Below, piece after piece: positions 1 to 8,725 of a stretch of DNA of 64,000 nt. The stretch is from Alcanivorax profundi. GTDB lineage: Bacteria; Pseudomonadota; Gammaproteobacteria; Pseudomonadales; Alcanivoracaceae. The stretch lies in contig NZ_QYYA01000002.1 in assembly GCF_003597125.1 (NCBI RefSeq), positions 558,001-622,000 of the forward strand, written 5' to 3'. How positions within the stretch are numbered: the first letter of the stretch is position 1; each line of letters begins with the position of its first letter. Under the pieces are notes generated by a model. The model saw only the letters and a list, made by a program, of their open reading frames with translations, was not told where the DNA came from and ran no database searches. The position numbers and the translations under genes are program-made.

Positions 1-983
1 ATATCCGTCGCCTGATCGAACACCCCGGCGCCCTGCAGGTGGTCAACTTTGCTGGCGGCCGGGTACAGCTGGTGGCGGTGCGCGCCTATTATGGCGGCCC
101 CCTGGTCGGCAACGAGCTGCGCGAACTGCGCAAGCACATGCCCAATGTGGACACCCGCGTGGCGGCCATCTTCCGTCGCGGGCGCCCCATCATTCCGGAA
201 GGCAACACCGTTATCGAAGCCGATGACGAAGTGTTCTTTATTGCAGCCAAGAACGACATCCGCGCCGTCATGAGCGAACTGCGTCGTCTTGAGCACAACT
301 ACAAGCGCGTGGTCATCGCCGGCGGCGGCAACATCGGCTACCGCCTGGCCAAGACCATCCAGACTCGCTACAACGTCAAAGTCCTGGAACGCAATCCGGA
401 ACGCGCCGAGTGGCTTGGGGAAAAACTGCACCAGACCGTGGTACTGCAAGGCCTCGCCACCGACCGCGACGAACTGCTCAAGGCCAACATCGAAAACACC
501 GATGTATTCTGCGCCCTGACCAACGACGACGAGGCCAACATCATGGCTTCGCTGCTGGCCAAGCGGCTGGGCGCACGCAAAGTCATGACCCTGATCTCCA
601 ACCCGGCCTATGTGGATCTGGTGCAAGGGCACGACATCGATATCGCCATTTCGCCCCAACAGTCCACCATCGGCAGCCTGCTCAGCCACGTACGCCGTGG
701 CGACGTGGTGAACGTCTACTCCCTGCGGCGCGGCGCCGCCGAAGCCATTGAAGCCATTGCCCACGGCGACGCCAAATCGTCCAAGGTGGTTGGCCGTGCC
801 ATTGAAGATATCGATCTGCCCGAAGGCACCACCATCGGCGCCATCGTGCGCGGAGAGAAAGTGCTGATTGCCCATGATGATGTGGTGATCGAACCTGACG
901 ATCACGTCATCCTGTTCCTGATCGACAAACGCCGCACCCGGGACGTGGAAAAACTGTTCCAGGTCGGATTCACGTTCTTTTAG
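1..983 (+). CDS. trkA: Trk potassium uptake regulator TrkA (5'-truncated by window edge)
   Basis: This is the C-terminal ~326 residues of TrkA, the peripheral NAD(H)-binding subunit that gates the TrkH/TrkG potassium channel on the inner membrane face. The frame is open from base 3, so the gene begins upstream of the window. Visible are the end of the first TrkA_C domain, a complete second Rossmann RCK_N domain with the nucleotide-binding glycine motif GGGNIG, and the final TrkA_C domain with the family-typical stretch [13 protein letters not shown]-like '[17 protein letters not shown]'. Similarity to the E. coli protein is evident along the whole visible length. trkH follows 154 bp downstream on the same strand, so the two probably form one potassium-uptake unit. 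Identification is firm; only the missing start is uncertain. Confidence 0.96.
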   Translation, partial: IRRLIEHPGALQVVNFAGGRVQLVAVRAYYGGPLVGNELRELRKHMPNVDTRVAAIFRRGRPIIPEGNTVIEADDEVFFIAAKNDIRAVMSELRRLEHNYKRVVIAGGGNIGYRLAKTIQTRYNVKVLERNPERAEWLGEKLHQTVVLQGLATDRDELLKANIENTDVFCALTNDDEANIMASLLAKRLGARKVMTLISNPAYVDLVQGHDIDIAISPQQSTIGSLLSHVRRGDVVNVYSLRRGAAEAIEAIAHGDAKSSKVVGRAIEDIDLPEGTTIGAIVRGEKVLIAHDDVVIEPDDHVILFLIDKRRTRDVEKLFQVGFTFF

Positions 984-1103
984 GGCATCCAATGATTGCA
1001 GCAACGGACAGCTTGGCAGTTTCCATCCCAGGGCCGGACACCGGAGGCCGGATCTCGAGTACCGACAAGCCCCTGCGGCAACATGATGTACTCACTCCAG
1101 ACA

Positions 1104-1121
1104 TCCGACGCCAGACGTCCG
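1104..1121. repeat. Short dispersed repeat, copy 1
   Basis: The 18 bases between trkA and trkH read, on the minus strand, CGGACGTCTGGCGTCGGA. A near-identical string (CGGACGTCTGACGTCAGA) lies next to the uvrD stop at 58899-58916. Both are intergenic. No function is known to me; two copies could be coincidence. Confidence 0.3.
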
Positions 1122-1137
1122 GGCAGGACGGCTAATC

Positions 1138-2589
1138 ATGCACTTCGCGTTGATCTCAAAGATCCTTGGCCTGCTACTGGTGGTATTCAGCTTTACCATG
1201 ATGCCCCCCGTGGCAGTCTCGTACTGGTACCAGGAGGGCAGCGAAGGGCCATTTCTGATTTCTTTTGTGATCACGCTACTGCTCGGGCTCGGGTTGTGGT
1301 TGCCGTTCTTCCGCAACAAGGCGGAATTGCAAACCCGTGACGGCTTTCTGGTCGTCACCCTGTTCTGGTCGGTACTCGGCGTTATCGGGGCACTGCCGCT
1401 GATCATCAGCGACGATGTACCCGTAGGTTTTACCGATGCGGTGTTTGAGTCCGTCTCCGGGCTTACCACCACCGGCGCCACCATTCTTTCCGGCATCGAC
1501 TTTTTACCTAAATCAATTCTGTTCTACCGTCAGCAGCTGCAATGGCTCGGCGGCATGGGGGTGGTGGTCTTGGCAGTGGCGATTCTGCCCATGCTTGGGA
1601 TCGGGGGCATGCAGCTGTACAAGGCCGAAATTCCCGGCCCCATGAAAGACGCCAAATTGACTCCCCGCATCGCGGAAACTGCCAAGGCCCTGTGGTTCCT
1701 TTACCTGTTTATTACCGTGGCCTGCGCGGCACTTTACTGGGCTTTCGGCATGAGTGTTTTCGACGCCATTTGCCACAGTTTCAGCACCGTTGCCACGGGC
1801 GGCTTTTCCACTCATGACGCCTCCATGGCGTACTGGGACAACCCACTGATTGACTGGACCGCCACCATTTTTATCCTGATCGGCGGCCTGAACTTTGCGC
1901 TGCACTTTGCGGTATGGCGGGGCCGCTCCCTGTTCGCCTATCTTCGCGATCCGGAATTCCGCTTTTTTATTGGCCTGTTTCTGATGTACACCGCCATCAT
2001 CACGGCAGGACTGTTATTCTTCCATTATGATTTTAATTTTGCGGATGCATTGCGGCATTCCGCCTTCCAGGTTGCATCGTTCAGCACCGGGACCGGGCTG
2101 ACCAGCACCAATGCTGCCGCCTTCCCCGGCTTCATCCCCTACCTGTTGGTGTTCACCAGCTTTATTGGTGGCTGTGCCGGTTCCACCGGTGGCGGCATGA
2201 AAGCGGTACGTGCGGCCCTGGTCTTCCATCACAGCATCCGGGAACTGCGCCGCCTGATTTACCCTAATGGCATTTTCGCGCTGCGCTTTGGTCGTCAATC
2301 CGTTCCGGATCGCGTACTGCAAGCAGTGTGGGGTTTTGTGGGCGTGTACATCACCATCTCGGTGATTTTTACCCTGCTGTTCACCATGACCGGCATGGAT
2401 CTGACCACCGCGGTCAGCGCGGTTGCCGCCAGCCTGAACAATCTGGGCGTCGGCATCGGGCAGGTAGGGGGAGGCTTCATCAATATTACCGATAGCGCCA
2501 AATGGATGATGACCGTTCTGATGATTGCCGGGCGCCTGGAAATTTTCACCCTGCTGGTTCTCTTCACCCCCATGTTCTGGCGCCAATAA
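1138..2589 (+). CDS. trkH: Trk potassium transporter membrane subunit TrkH
   Basis: A 483-residue polytopic inner-membrane protein, the same length as E. coli TrkH, which conducts K+ (or K+/H+) with TrkA as its regulatory partner. Four selectivity-loop motifs of the MPM fold can be seen, for example SGLTTTGAT (residues ~107-115), TVATGGFST, STGTGLTST and NNLGVGIG. The motifs 'QWLGGMGVVVLAVAILP' and 'FIGGCAGSTGGGMK' are diagnostic for the family. The ATG at 1138 follows an AGGA ribosome-binding site and gives an N-terminus (MHFALI) like that of E. coli TrkH (MHFRAI). It lies directly downstream of trkA, which supports a trkA-trkH potassium-uptake operon. Confidence 0.96.
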   Translation: MHFALISKILGLLLVVFSFTMMPPVAVSYWYQEGSEGPFLISFVITLLLGLGLWLPFFRNKAELQTRDGFLVVTLFWSVLGVIGALPLIISDDVPVGFTDAVFESVSGLTTTGATILSGIDFLPKSILFYRQQLQWLGGMGVVVLAVAILPMLGIGGMQLYKAEIPGPMKDAKLTPRIAETAKALWFLYLFITVACAALYWAFGMSVFDAICHSFSTVATGGFSTHDASMAYWDNPLIDWTATIFILIGGLNFALHFAVWRGRSLFAYLRDPEFRFFIGLFLMYTAIITAGLLFFHYDFNFADALRHSAFQVASFSTGTGLTSTNAAAFPGFIPYLLVFTSFIGGCAGSTGGGMKAVRAALVFHHSIRELRRLIYPNGIFALRFGRQSVPDRVLQAVWGFVGVYITISVIFTLLFTMTGMDLTTAVSAVAASLNNLGVGIGQVGGGFINITDSAKWMMTVLMIAGRLEIFTLLVLFTPMFWRQ

Positions 2590-2664
2590 ACGGCTTTCCC
2601 GCGCCCCAGCGCAACTCTGTGCCTGCGCGGACCGACTCACTTCACCTGACAACAAGGAAAAATC

Positions 2665-3291
2665 ATGTCCTGGCTTTCGCAACTGCTTATGCAGCTGCCA
2701 GCATTTTTGATGGTATTAAGCGGGTTTGTACTCGCCGGCATTTTCTTTCAACGGGCGCGCACCGCGGCCATTCTTGTCATCCTCGCCAGTGTGCTGACGT
2801 TGCTGCAAAGTGCCTTTTCCATCTTTACTCATAAGGTATTGCTGGAACGCATGATTGATGGCCAGCTAAGCAATGATATTTACAGTCTGATTGCCGCGGG
2901 CAGCTACACTTTTTTCTATATCGCGATCAGTGCCCTGCTACTGGCCGCGGCGTTTACCGGCCGCCGACCAGAACCTTCGCCCACAGATCACGAGGTGGCG
3001 ATTCCCGCTCCTCTCAACGAGGCAAGCCCGACCCTGGCGCATCGTGGCGCACTGGTACTCATCCTTGGCCTGCTGGGACTGCTGATGTTTGCCCCGCTCG
3101 GCATCGCTGCCTGGATCATCGGCAGCAAGGATCTTGCCGCCATTCGCGATGGCCGCATGGACAAAAGCGGTGAGGGCATGACCCTGGCAGGCAAGGTACT
3201 CGGCATCATTGCCACTGTCCTGATGCTGATTGGGGTACTGGTCCTGCTCGCCGTGATGGCTATCCTGGCAAGCGAATACAGCGGTTACTGA
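2665..3291 (+). CDS. Membrane protein with DUF4190-like C-terminus
   Basis: A 208-residue membrane protein with about five hydrophobic segments. The N-terminal half carries three (residues ~10-30, 35-55, 75-95). The C-terminal half (~125-208) has the pattern 'hydrophobic helix - GSKDLAAIRDGRMDKSGEGMTLAGKVLG - hydrophobic helix', which resembles DUF4190-type proteins of unknown function. The ATG has a good AAGGA site 8 bp upstream. It lies 75 bp after trkH on the same strand and ahead of a strong terminator, so it may be co-transcribed with the Trk genes. A role in ion homeostasis would only be a guess from position. Confidence 0.75.
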   Translation: MSWLSQLLMQLPAFLMVLSGFVLAGIFFQRARTAAILVILASVLTLLQSAFSIFTHKVLLERMIDGQLSNDIYSLIAAGSYTFFYIAISALLLAAAFTGRRPEPSPTDHEVAIPAPLNEASPTLAHRGALVLILGLLGLLMFAPLGIAAWIIGSKDLAAIRDGRMDKSGEGMTLAGKVLGIIATVLMLIGVLVLLAVMAILASEYSGY

Positions 3292-3350
3292 ACGGCTAGC
3301 CGCGAGTTCGCCCCATCCGTGCCAGCGACTTTCGCAGCCCGCCCCTCAAC

Positions 3351-3379
3351 AAAAAGCCCCGGCATTGCCGGGGCTTTTT
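3351..3379. terminator. Bidirectional rho-independent terminator
   Basis: The hairpin AAGCCCCGGCA/TGCCGGGGCTT has a short loop and is flanked by A5 on one side and T5 on the other. It can stop the trkH-side transcript on the plus strand and alkB2 on the minus strand, since these two units converge here. Confidence 0.9.
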
Positions 3380-3406
3380 GTTTCGCGGTTAGTGATTCAT
3401 TGTTTT

Positions 3407-4555
3407 TCAGGCAATGTTGTTCACCCGCTTCGCCTCACGGAACAGCTGGTCCATTTCACCCTCGTAGTAGGCTTCCACTCGTGGGTTCATGACTTTCTTC
3501 CACAGCGGCGGGAACAGAGCCAGAACGTACATGGCGGCATAGCCACCCGGCAGTTGCGGGCTTTCTTCGTAGTGACGCAGAACCTGGTAACGACGCTTGG
3601 CGTAAGCGTGGTGGTCACTGTGTCGCTGCAGCTGGAACAGGGCAATATTGGTCAGCAGGTAGTTGGAGTTCCAGCTGTGCGCCGGGGTTACTCGCTCGAA
3701 ACGCCCTTTGTCGTTCACACGACGGTGCAGACCGTAATGCTCGATGTAGTTGATGATCTCCAGCGCCAGGGCGGCGAAGAAGCTCTGCCCCAGGAAGAAC
3801 ACCACACCCTGCCAGCCCCACAGGGCACCAAAGGCCACCGCGAACAGGGCAGAAATGCTGTACCACCAGATCAGCTCGTTGGACAGGCTGATGTTTTTCT
3901 TGCCCTTGCGCTCCAGGTACTGCTTTTCCAGTCTCCAGGCGTTGATGAAGTTACGCACGAACGCCTTCGGTAAAAAGTCATACAGGCCCTGGTTGTACTG
4001 GCTGGACGAGGCATCATCCGGCGTCGACACGTGCACGTGGTGCCCACGCACATGCTCGACCTTGAAACCGGCATACGTCACCGATGACAGCAGCAGGCCA
4101 CCCATCCAGTTTTCAATTTTCGGATCCTTGTGGATCAGTTCGTGGCCCAGGTTAATGGCAATGATCCCACCCACGGTACCGATGGAGACGATCCAGCCGA
4201 TCTTGCCAAGCAGACCGTAATCGTTGGTCATAAAGATATGGCCGGCATAGAACAGCACCGCGATCCATACAAAGCCCATCAAAATGGTGAACACCCGGTA
4301 GATCACTTCCTCGGTCAGGGAAGGCACCTGCACTTCTTCATCCGGATTGGAGGGGTCCTTGCCGATGATGTAATCGGCCACCGGGATAATCCCGAAGATG
4401 ACGAAGTACATAAACCAGGCCCAGTAATCCTGGGTCCCGCTCTCTACACCGATGTACGCGGAAAACGGCACCAGCGGCACCATGGTTCCCCAGAACACCA
4501 CGTAGCTCCATTTTTTTATTGTCAGCATCCGGTCCGGATTCACATTCTCGAACAT
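3407..4555 (-). CDS. alkB2: Alkane 1-monooxygenase AlkB (AlkB2 type)
   Basis: A 382-residue integral-membrane non-heme di-iron hydroxylase that oxidises n-alkanes to 1-alkanols, with electrons from rubredoxin. All histidine motifs are present: HELIH at 138-142, EHVRGHH at 167-173, LQRHSDHH at 309-316, and the AlkB signature NYIEHYG at 269-275. Six or so membrane segments surround them. The length and the divergent FCD-type GntR gene 144 bp away match the alkB2 locus described in Alcanivorax borkumensis, which is why I give this symbol. No rubredoxin or rubredoxin reductase gene lies nearby, so electron transfer proteins must come from elsewhere. The start is MFENVNPD with GAGGACAAGGCC just upstream. 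Transcription ends at the hairpin at 3351-3379. Regulation is discussed under the operator at 4626. Confidence 0.95.
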   Translation of the reverse strand: MFENVNPDRMLTIKKWSYVVFWGTMVPLVPFSAYIGVESGTQDYWAWFMYFVIFGIIPVADYIIGKDPSNPDEEVQVPSLTEEVIYRVFTILMGFVWIAVLFYAGHIFMTNDYGLLGKIGWIVSIGTVGGIIAINLGHELIHKDPKIENWMGGLLLSSVTYAGFKVEHVRGHHVHVSTPDDASSSQYNQGLYDFLPKAFVRNFINAWRLEKQYLERKGKKNISLSNELIWWYSISALFAVAFGALWGWQGVVFFLGQSFFAALALEIINYIEHYGLHRRVNDKGRFERVTPAHSWNSNYLLTNIALFQLQRHSDHHAYAKRRYQVLRHYEESPQLPGGYAAMYVLALFPPLWKKVMNPRVEAYYEGEMDQLFREAKRVNNIA

Positions 4556-4605
4556 GGCCTTGTCCTCGCTAGTTCAAGCCAACAGTAACAGTCATCGATG
4601 ACAAC

Positions 4606-4632
4606 ATTATACCTCATTTCCTGAATTGTCAA
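4606..4632 (-). promoter_or_regulatory. Candidate sigma-70 promoter of alkB2
   Basis: On the minus strand a perfect TTGACA (4632-4627) and a perfect TATAAT (4611-4606) precede alkB2. They are separated by 15 bp, shorter than the usual 16-18, so the promoter may be weak or need help. The predicted transcript would start about 45-50 bases before the ATG. Confidence 0.6.
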
Positions 4633-4636
4633 ACAA
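4626..4636. promoter_or_regulatory. Candidate FCD/FadR-type GntR operator TTGTCAAACAA
   Basis: TTGT-CAA-ACAA is a perfect 4-3-4 inverted repeat and fits the published FCD/FadR-subfamily consensus TnGTnnnACnA at every fixed position. It overlaps the alkB2 -35 hexamer. It sits inside a wider inverted repeat, TGAATTG (4622-4628) and CAATTCA (4639-4645). The adjacent divergent gene encodes an FCD GntR regulator, so repression of alkB2 and autoregulation are the natural inference. Confidence 0.6.
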
Positions 4637-4699
4637 CTCAATTCATGACATAGTCACCCTCATGCCGGATAATGCCGCCATCAACGGAAAGGACCCGTC

Positions 4700-5365
4700 A
4701 TGTCACTGAAAGCCGTCAGCCTGAGCGAACAGATCGCCTCCCATCTTGCCGAGCGCATTATCAAGGGGGAGCTGCCCCCGGGGGCCCGCCTGCCGGAAAA
4801 TGAGCTGGCCAAAGAGCTTGATGTGAGTACTAACTCACTTCGGGAGTCTTTCAGGCTGCTGGAAAAGCAGCATCTGATTGAGCTGCAACCGCGCAAGGGC
4901 GCGCGGGTGTGTGAGGTGACCGATGACCAGGTGAAAGACCTGTACGAATTCCTGTTCCTGCTGCTGTCGCAGCTGGCAGAACGGGCCGCCGTCGTCTGGC
5001 AGCCGGGGCAAATTGAGGATTTGATGAACATGCTGCCCCAGCTGGAGCAGCATTTTATGAACGATGACCTGCCCGGCGCACACCAGCTGGCCTTCCGCTT
5101 TGTGGAAATCGCCACCGTCCGCTTTGCCGGCAACCGCTACCTGCAAACCGACATTCAGGACCTGATTCCCCTGCTGAAGCGTTATTCCTACATGGCACTG
5201 CAGGAAGACACCTCGGAATTCGATGTCTCCCTGAAAATTTTCAAACGCCTCCTGGTCAACATCGTGGGACGACGCCAGAAAGACGCCGGTGCCGATATCC
5301 GCGAATACGGGGAAAATCAGTGCCAGATCGTCCTGCGCGCCATCGCCAAGCGCAACGCCGCATAA
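4700..5365 (+). CDS. GntR-family transcriptional regulator (FCD type) next to alkB2
   Basis: A 221-residue regulator with an N-terminal winged helix (residues ~8-70; 'IIKGELPPGARLPENELAKELDVS' region with the recognition helix 'TNSLRESFRLLEKQHLI') and a C-terminal all-helical FCD-like ligand domain (~80-215). The family binds acyl or organic-acid ligands and usually represses. It is divergent from alkB2 and shares a 144-bp intergenic region holding a matching palindrome. In Alcanivorax a GntR gene occupies this same position beside alkB2. The ATG at 4700 has AAAGGA upstream. Its ligand cannot be read from the sequence; an alkane oxidation product or fatty acid is plausible. Confidence 0.88.
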   Translation: MSLKAVSLSEQIASHLAERIIKGELPPGARLPENELAKELDVSTNSLRESFRLLEKQHLIELQPRKGARVCEVTDDQVKDLYEFLFLLLSQLAERAAVVWQPGQIEDLMNMLPQLEQHFMNDDLPGAHQLAFRFVEIATVRFAGNRYLQTDIQDLIPLLKRYSYMALQEDTSEFDVSLKIFKRLLVNIVGRRQKDAGADIREYGENQCQIVLRAIAKRNAA

Positions 5366-5423
5366 AGGACAGTGAACCGCTAATAGCGAGGTGATGGCTG
5401 GAGCATCTGCGCCCAACCCCCCT

Positions 5424-5511
5424 CCGTAGGAGCGTCGGTTATTCGCTACGCTCACCCTTCGGGCCGCCCTGCGGGCGTTCCTTCGCTGCGCTCGGTCGCG
5501 GCGCGATAGCC
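5424..5511. repeat. REP-like palindromic repeat, split by an inner palindrome
   Basis: The ends of this element (CGTAGGAGCGTCG and TCGCGGCGCGATAGCC) match the two halves of the compact repeat at 49129-49158. Here they are separated by about 55 bp that itself folds (CGGGCCGCCCTGCGGGCG core). It occupies the gap between the GntR gene and the converging 5516-5917 gene and may act as a terminator. Confidence 0.7.
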
Positions 5512-5515
5512 ACAC

Positions 5516-5917
5516 TCAAAGCAAGCGAGAGCGCTGCCGATCCCCTTCGTGGAAGGCGGCGAGCAAAGACCACCCCAGAAATGCCGTACAGGTGGTGAGG
5601 TAATCGCGGATCAGGAATTGCAGCAACGCCACATCCAACGCGGCATCGAAAGGCTCAAAGCGGCACTCCACCACCTCTGGCGCATCCTTTGTCTTGCTGT
5701 CATCGCTGACCACAACCTGCAACCTGGCCGCATCGGCATTCCATTCACACAGCAGGTAGCGGGAATCATCGCGCACATTCCGGTCCAACAGGCTTACCGC
5801 TTTTTCCAGCGCCGCTTCCACGCCAGCCTTGATGGCGTCCTCGTCATTCCCGGCGCAGTCCAGGGTGTACAGCACGGTCCCTTCTTGCTGAGCCTGCTCA
5901 TTCCATTGCAGTGTCAT
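5516..5917 (-). CDS. Small conserved-context protein coupled to YcaO fusion
   Basis: A 133-residue soluble acidic protein with no motif I recognise. Its ATG overlaps the stop of the upstream OsmC-YcaO gene (ATGA overlap at 5914-5917), which indicates translational coupling and a shared task. It has no signal peptide or membrane segment. Residues ~23-45 and ~85-115 look helical; the sequence contains TLDCAGNDE and a LLCEWNADAARLQ strand. A partner or accessory role for the YcaO enzyme is inferred only from the coupling. The end of the gene runs into a REP-like element. Confidence 0.7.
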   Translation of the reverse strand: MTLQWNEQAQQEGTVLYTLDCAGNDEDAIKAGVEAALEKAVSLLDRNVRDDSRYLLCEWNADAARLQVVVSDDSKTKDAPEVVECRFEPFDAALDVALLQFLIRDYLTTCTAFLGWSLLAAFHEGDRQRSRLL

Positions 5918-8115
5918 GCCTCGTCTCCTGACAACCCGGCCAGGCGCGCCCGCGCCGCGTGGAGTTTCTTGTAGCTGTCGATCAGGCGCAGATGCTTGTC
6001 CAGGCCCTCGAGCTGCATGTTGGTCGGGGTCAGCCCCGGGAAGCGCACACGGCCTTCCACCGCGCCGACCACCTGGTCCATGGTCTCGTCGCCAAACATT
6101 CGCTTCAGGTTATAGAGGTAGTCGTCCAGTTCCAGCTCCTCGTCCAGCACGATCTCCAGCACCGCATTCATGGCGCGATAGAACAGCACCCGCGCCACCG
6201 TGTTGTCGTTGTACTGCAGGAACATCTCGACCTGTTCGGCCGCCTCTTCCAAACGCCCCAGGGCCAGATACACCAGCAGCTTCAGCTCCAGCACGGTGAG
6301 CTGCCCCCAGACGGTGTTCTCATCAAACTCAATGCCGATGAGGGTGATAATGTCGGTGTAATTGTCGATCTGGCTGTCTTCCAGACGCGCCACCAACGCC
6401 GCCAGCGCTTCATCGCTGAGGCGATGCAAATTGAGGATATCCTCACGGTAATCCAGCGCCTTGTTAGTGTTATCCCAGATCAGGTCTTCCACGGGATACA
6501 CCTCGGAAAAATCTGGCACCAGGATCCGGCAGGCCGGGGCGCCCAGCTGGTCATGCACGGCCACGTAGACTTCTTTTTCCTGCTCTTCGAGAATCGCGAA
6601 CAGTTTCTCCGTTTCCTCCTCGGTGGTGCCGGAGAAATCCCAGTCCTCAAACTCGTAGTCCGCTGCCGCACTGAAGAAGCGCCAGGAAATCACCCCGGTG
6701 GAATCGATAAAGTGCTCAACGAAATTATTCGGCTCGGACACTTCCATGCTGTTAAAGGTGGGTGGCGGCACATCATTCAGACCTTCAAAGCTGCGCCCCT
6801 GCAGTAACTCGGTAAGGCTGCGCTCCAGCGCCACATGGAAGCTGGGGTGCGCGCCAAAGGACGCAAACACACCGCCGGTGCGCGGGTTCATCAGGGTCAC
6901 ACACATCACCGGAAATTCCCCGCCGAGAGAGGCGTCCTTCACCAGCACCGGAAAACCCTGGGCTTCCAGTGCCTTGATGCCTTCCACGATCTCCGGGTAA
7001 CGGGCCAGCACCGCGTCAGGCACATCCGGCAACACGATCTCCTGCTCGATGATGTACTTCTTCACTGCCCGCTCAAAAATTTCCGACAGACACTGCACCT
7101 GCGCTTCGGCCAGGGTATTGCCGGCACTCATTCCATTGCTCAGAAACAGGTTCTCGATCAGGTTGCTCGGGAAGTACACCGTCTCGCCATCGGACTGGCG
7201 CACAAACGGCAGCGAACAGATACCGCGATCCACACGGCCGGAATTGGTATCAATCAGGTTGGAGGCGCCCAGCTCCCCGTCCGGGTTGTAAATCCCCCGG
7301 GTATGGGCATCCAGGATCTCGGCAGGCAGCGCGTCATTCGGCCCCGGCTTGAACCACTTTTCATTGGGGTAATGCACGAATTCGCTGTTGGCGATCTCTT
7401 CCCCGAAGAACTGGTCGTTGTAGAAAAAGTTGCAACTCAGCCGCTCGATGAATTCCCCCAGCGCGGAACACAGGGCGCTCTCCTTGGTGGCGCCCTTGCC
7501 GTTGGTAAAACACATGGGCGAGGCCGCATCACGAATATGTAACGACCAGACATGGGGAACGATATTGCGCCAGGACGACACCTCGATCTTCATCCCCAGC
7601 GTTTCGAGGATGCCGCTCATGGTGGCGATAGTGTCCTCCAGCGGCCGGTCCTTGCCCTCGATCAGTGTCCGGCCCGCCTGCTCCGGGTTCACCGTCAGCA
7701 GCGCCTGGGCATCTTCATCCAGGTTCTCTACCGCTTCAATCTGGAAGTCGGGACCGGTCTGCACCACCTTCTTCACCGTACACCGGTCAATGGCCCGCAA
7801 AATGCCAGTGCGATCCTTGTCGGAGAGGTTCTCGGGCAGCTCCACATGAATCCGGAAGATCTGGTTATAGCGGTCTTCCGGGTCGACAATATTGTTCTGC
7901 GACAGGCGGATATTATCCGTGGGGATATCCCGGGCCTTGCAGTACACCTTCACGAAATAGGCGGCACACAGGGCTGACGACGCCAGGAAGTAGTCAAACG
8001 GACTGGGGGCTGAGCCATCACCCTTGTAACGGATGGGCTGGTCGGCAATCACCGTGAAGTCGTCGAATTTGGCTTCCAGACGCAGGTTGTCGAGAAAGTT
8101 GACCTTGATTTCCAT
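5914..8115 (-). CDS. ycaO: OsmC-domain/YcaO-domain fusion protein
   Basis: A 733-residue protein made of an N-terminal OsmC/Ohr-like domain (~1-130), a YcaO domain (~155-540) and a helical C-terminal tail (~560-733). The YcaO part aligns closely with E. coli YcaO (for example CFTNGKGATKESAL, ALGEFIERLS, HYPNEKWF, SNGMSAGNT, ASFGAHPSF). YcaO enzymes use ATP to activate amide backbones; E. coli YcaO has been linked to RimO-dependent methylthiolation of ribosomal protein S12. The protein lacks the proline-rich C-terminus of azoline-forming YcaOs and there is no precursor-peptide gene nearby, so housekeeping function is more likely than RiPP synthesis. The start at 8115 (MEIKVNF) begins exactly at the OsmC fold; an open extension to 8202 looks non-coding. 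The OsmC domain retains the Cys motifs SALCAAYF and DRCTVKKV. Confidence 0.9.
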   Translation of the reverse strand: MEIKVNFLDNLRLEAKFDDFTVIADQPIRYKGDGSAPSPFDYFLASSALCAAYFVKVYCKARDIPTDNIRLSQNNIVDPEDRYNQIFRIHVELPENLSDKDRTGILRAIDRCTVKKVVQTGPDFQIEAVENLDEDAQALLTVNPEQAGRTLIEGKDRPLEDTIATMSGILETLGMKIEVSSWRNIVPHVWSLHIRDAASPMCFTNGKGATKESALCSALGEFIERLSCNFFYNDQFFGEEIANSEFVHYPNEKWFKPGPNDALPAEILDAHTRGIYNPDGELGASNLIDTNSGRVDRGICSLPFVRQSDGETVYFPSNLIENLFLSNGMSAGNTLAEAQVQCLSEIFERAVKKYIIEQEIVLPDVPDAVLARYPEIVEGIKALEAQGFPVLVKDASLGGEFPVMCVTLMNPRTGGVFASFGAHPSFHVALERSLTELLQGRSFEGLNDVPPPTFNSMEVSEPNNFVEHFIDSTGVISWRFFSAAADYEFEDWDFSGTTEEETEKLFAILEEQEKEVYVAVHDQLGAPACRILVPDFSEVYPVEDLIWDNTNKALDYREDILNLHRLSDEALAALVARLEDSQIDNYTDIITLIGIEFDENTVWGQLTVLELKLLVYLALGRLEEAAEQVEMFLQYNDNTVARVLFYRAMNAVLEIVLDEELELDDYLYNLKRMFGDETMDQVVGAVEGRVRFPGLTPTNMQLEGLDKHLRLIDSYKKLHAARARLAGLSGDEA

Positions 8116-8305
8116 GAGGGTACAGCCGAGGTTGGGAGGTGAGTAGATCCAGGGAGCATTATCCCGGTTTTGACCCTCCCCGTCTTGCACCGCGGGCAAC
8201 ACGGCTTACCGTAGAAATGAGCGACCGACCACGATCACCCTGGCGCGGCAATCTGCTCCGACCAAGCTCCCCCAGGCCTCTGCCCCCGAGCCGGCCCGGA
8301 AACAC

Positions 8306-8725
8306 TCATTCCGTAATCTGGCAAACGCCTTGTCCTGAGCCTTCAAGCGACCTGCAAAAGCCCGCCACATCCGGGTTCTCGAACTCACTGGAAATCAACT
8401 CACCCGGAATCAGTCCTTCATCCCAACGGGTGGTCATCAAGAGATGGTGACCCGCCTCTTTATCCTCAAAAATCTCCACCACCGCATGGGTCTGGTGAAT
8501 ATAGAGGTCACGAAGATCCTTTCGACAACGTAGCTCGCTCCTGGAATCTTCACCGCAGTCATAGCCGGCCCCGGAAAAGTAGGAAAGCGCCATCTCCAGG
8601 AGAGCAGGCGTCTCCATGACGTGCCCGTCCGTACGGGTAAGGGTTGTGGGGGGCTCTCCCGCCACATTGGTGCAGCCTGACAGGGCCATCACACCCAACA
8701 TCACCATCAAATAACAACACCGCAT
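8306..8725 (-). CDS. Small putative lipoprotein
   Basis: A 139-residue protein with a lipoprotein signal peptide: hydrophobic stretch MVMLGVMALSGC with the lipobox LSGC at residues 15-18. The mature part has four to five cysteines (YDCGED, LRCRKD, GFCRS, GVCQ) that could form disulfides in the periplasm. I recognise no domain. AAAGG precedes the ATG. It is monocistronic, between the ycaO fusion gene and a secreted-protein gene. Function unknown. Confidence 0.75.
   Translation of the reverse strand: MRCCYLMVMLGVMALSGCTNVAGEPPTTLTRTDGHVMETPALLEMALSYFSGAGYDCGEDSRSELRCRKDLRDLYIHQTHAVVEIFEDKEAGHHLLMTTRWDEGLIPGELISSEFENPDVAGFCRSLEGSGQGVCQITE

Noticed and set aside
5914-8115. YcaO protein as part of an azoline-peptide (RiPP) cluster
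   Set aside because: No precursor peptide, dehydrogenase or E1-like partner nearby, no proline-rich C-terminus, and strong similarity to housekeeping YcaO.
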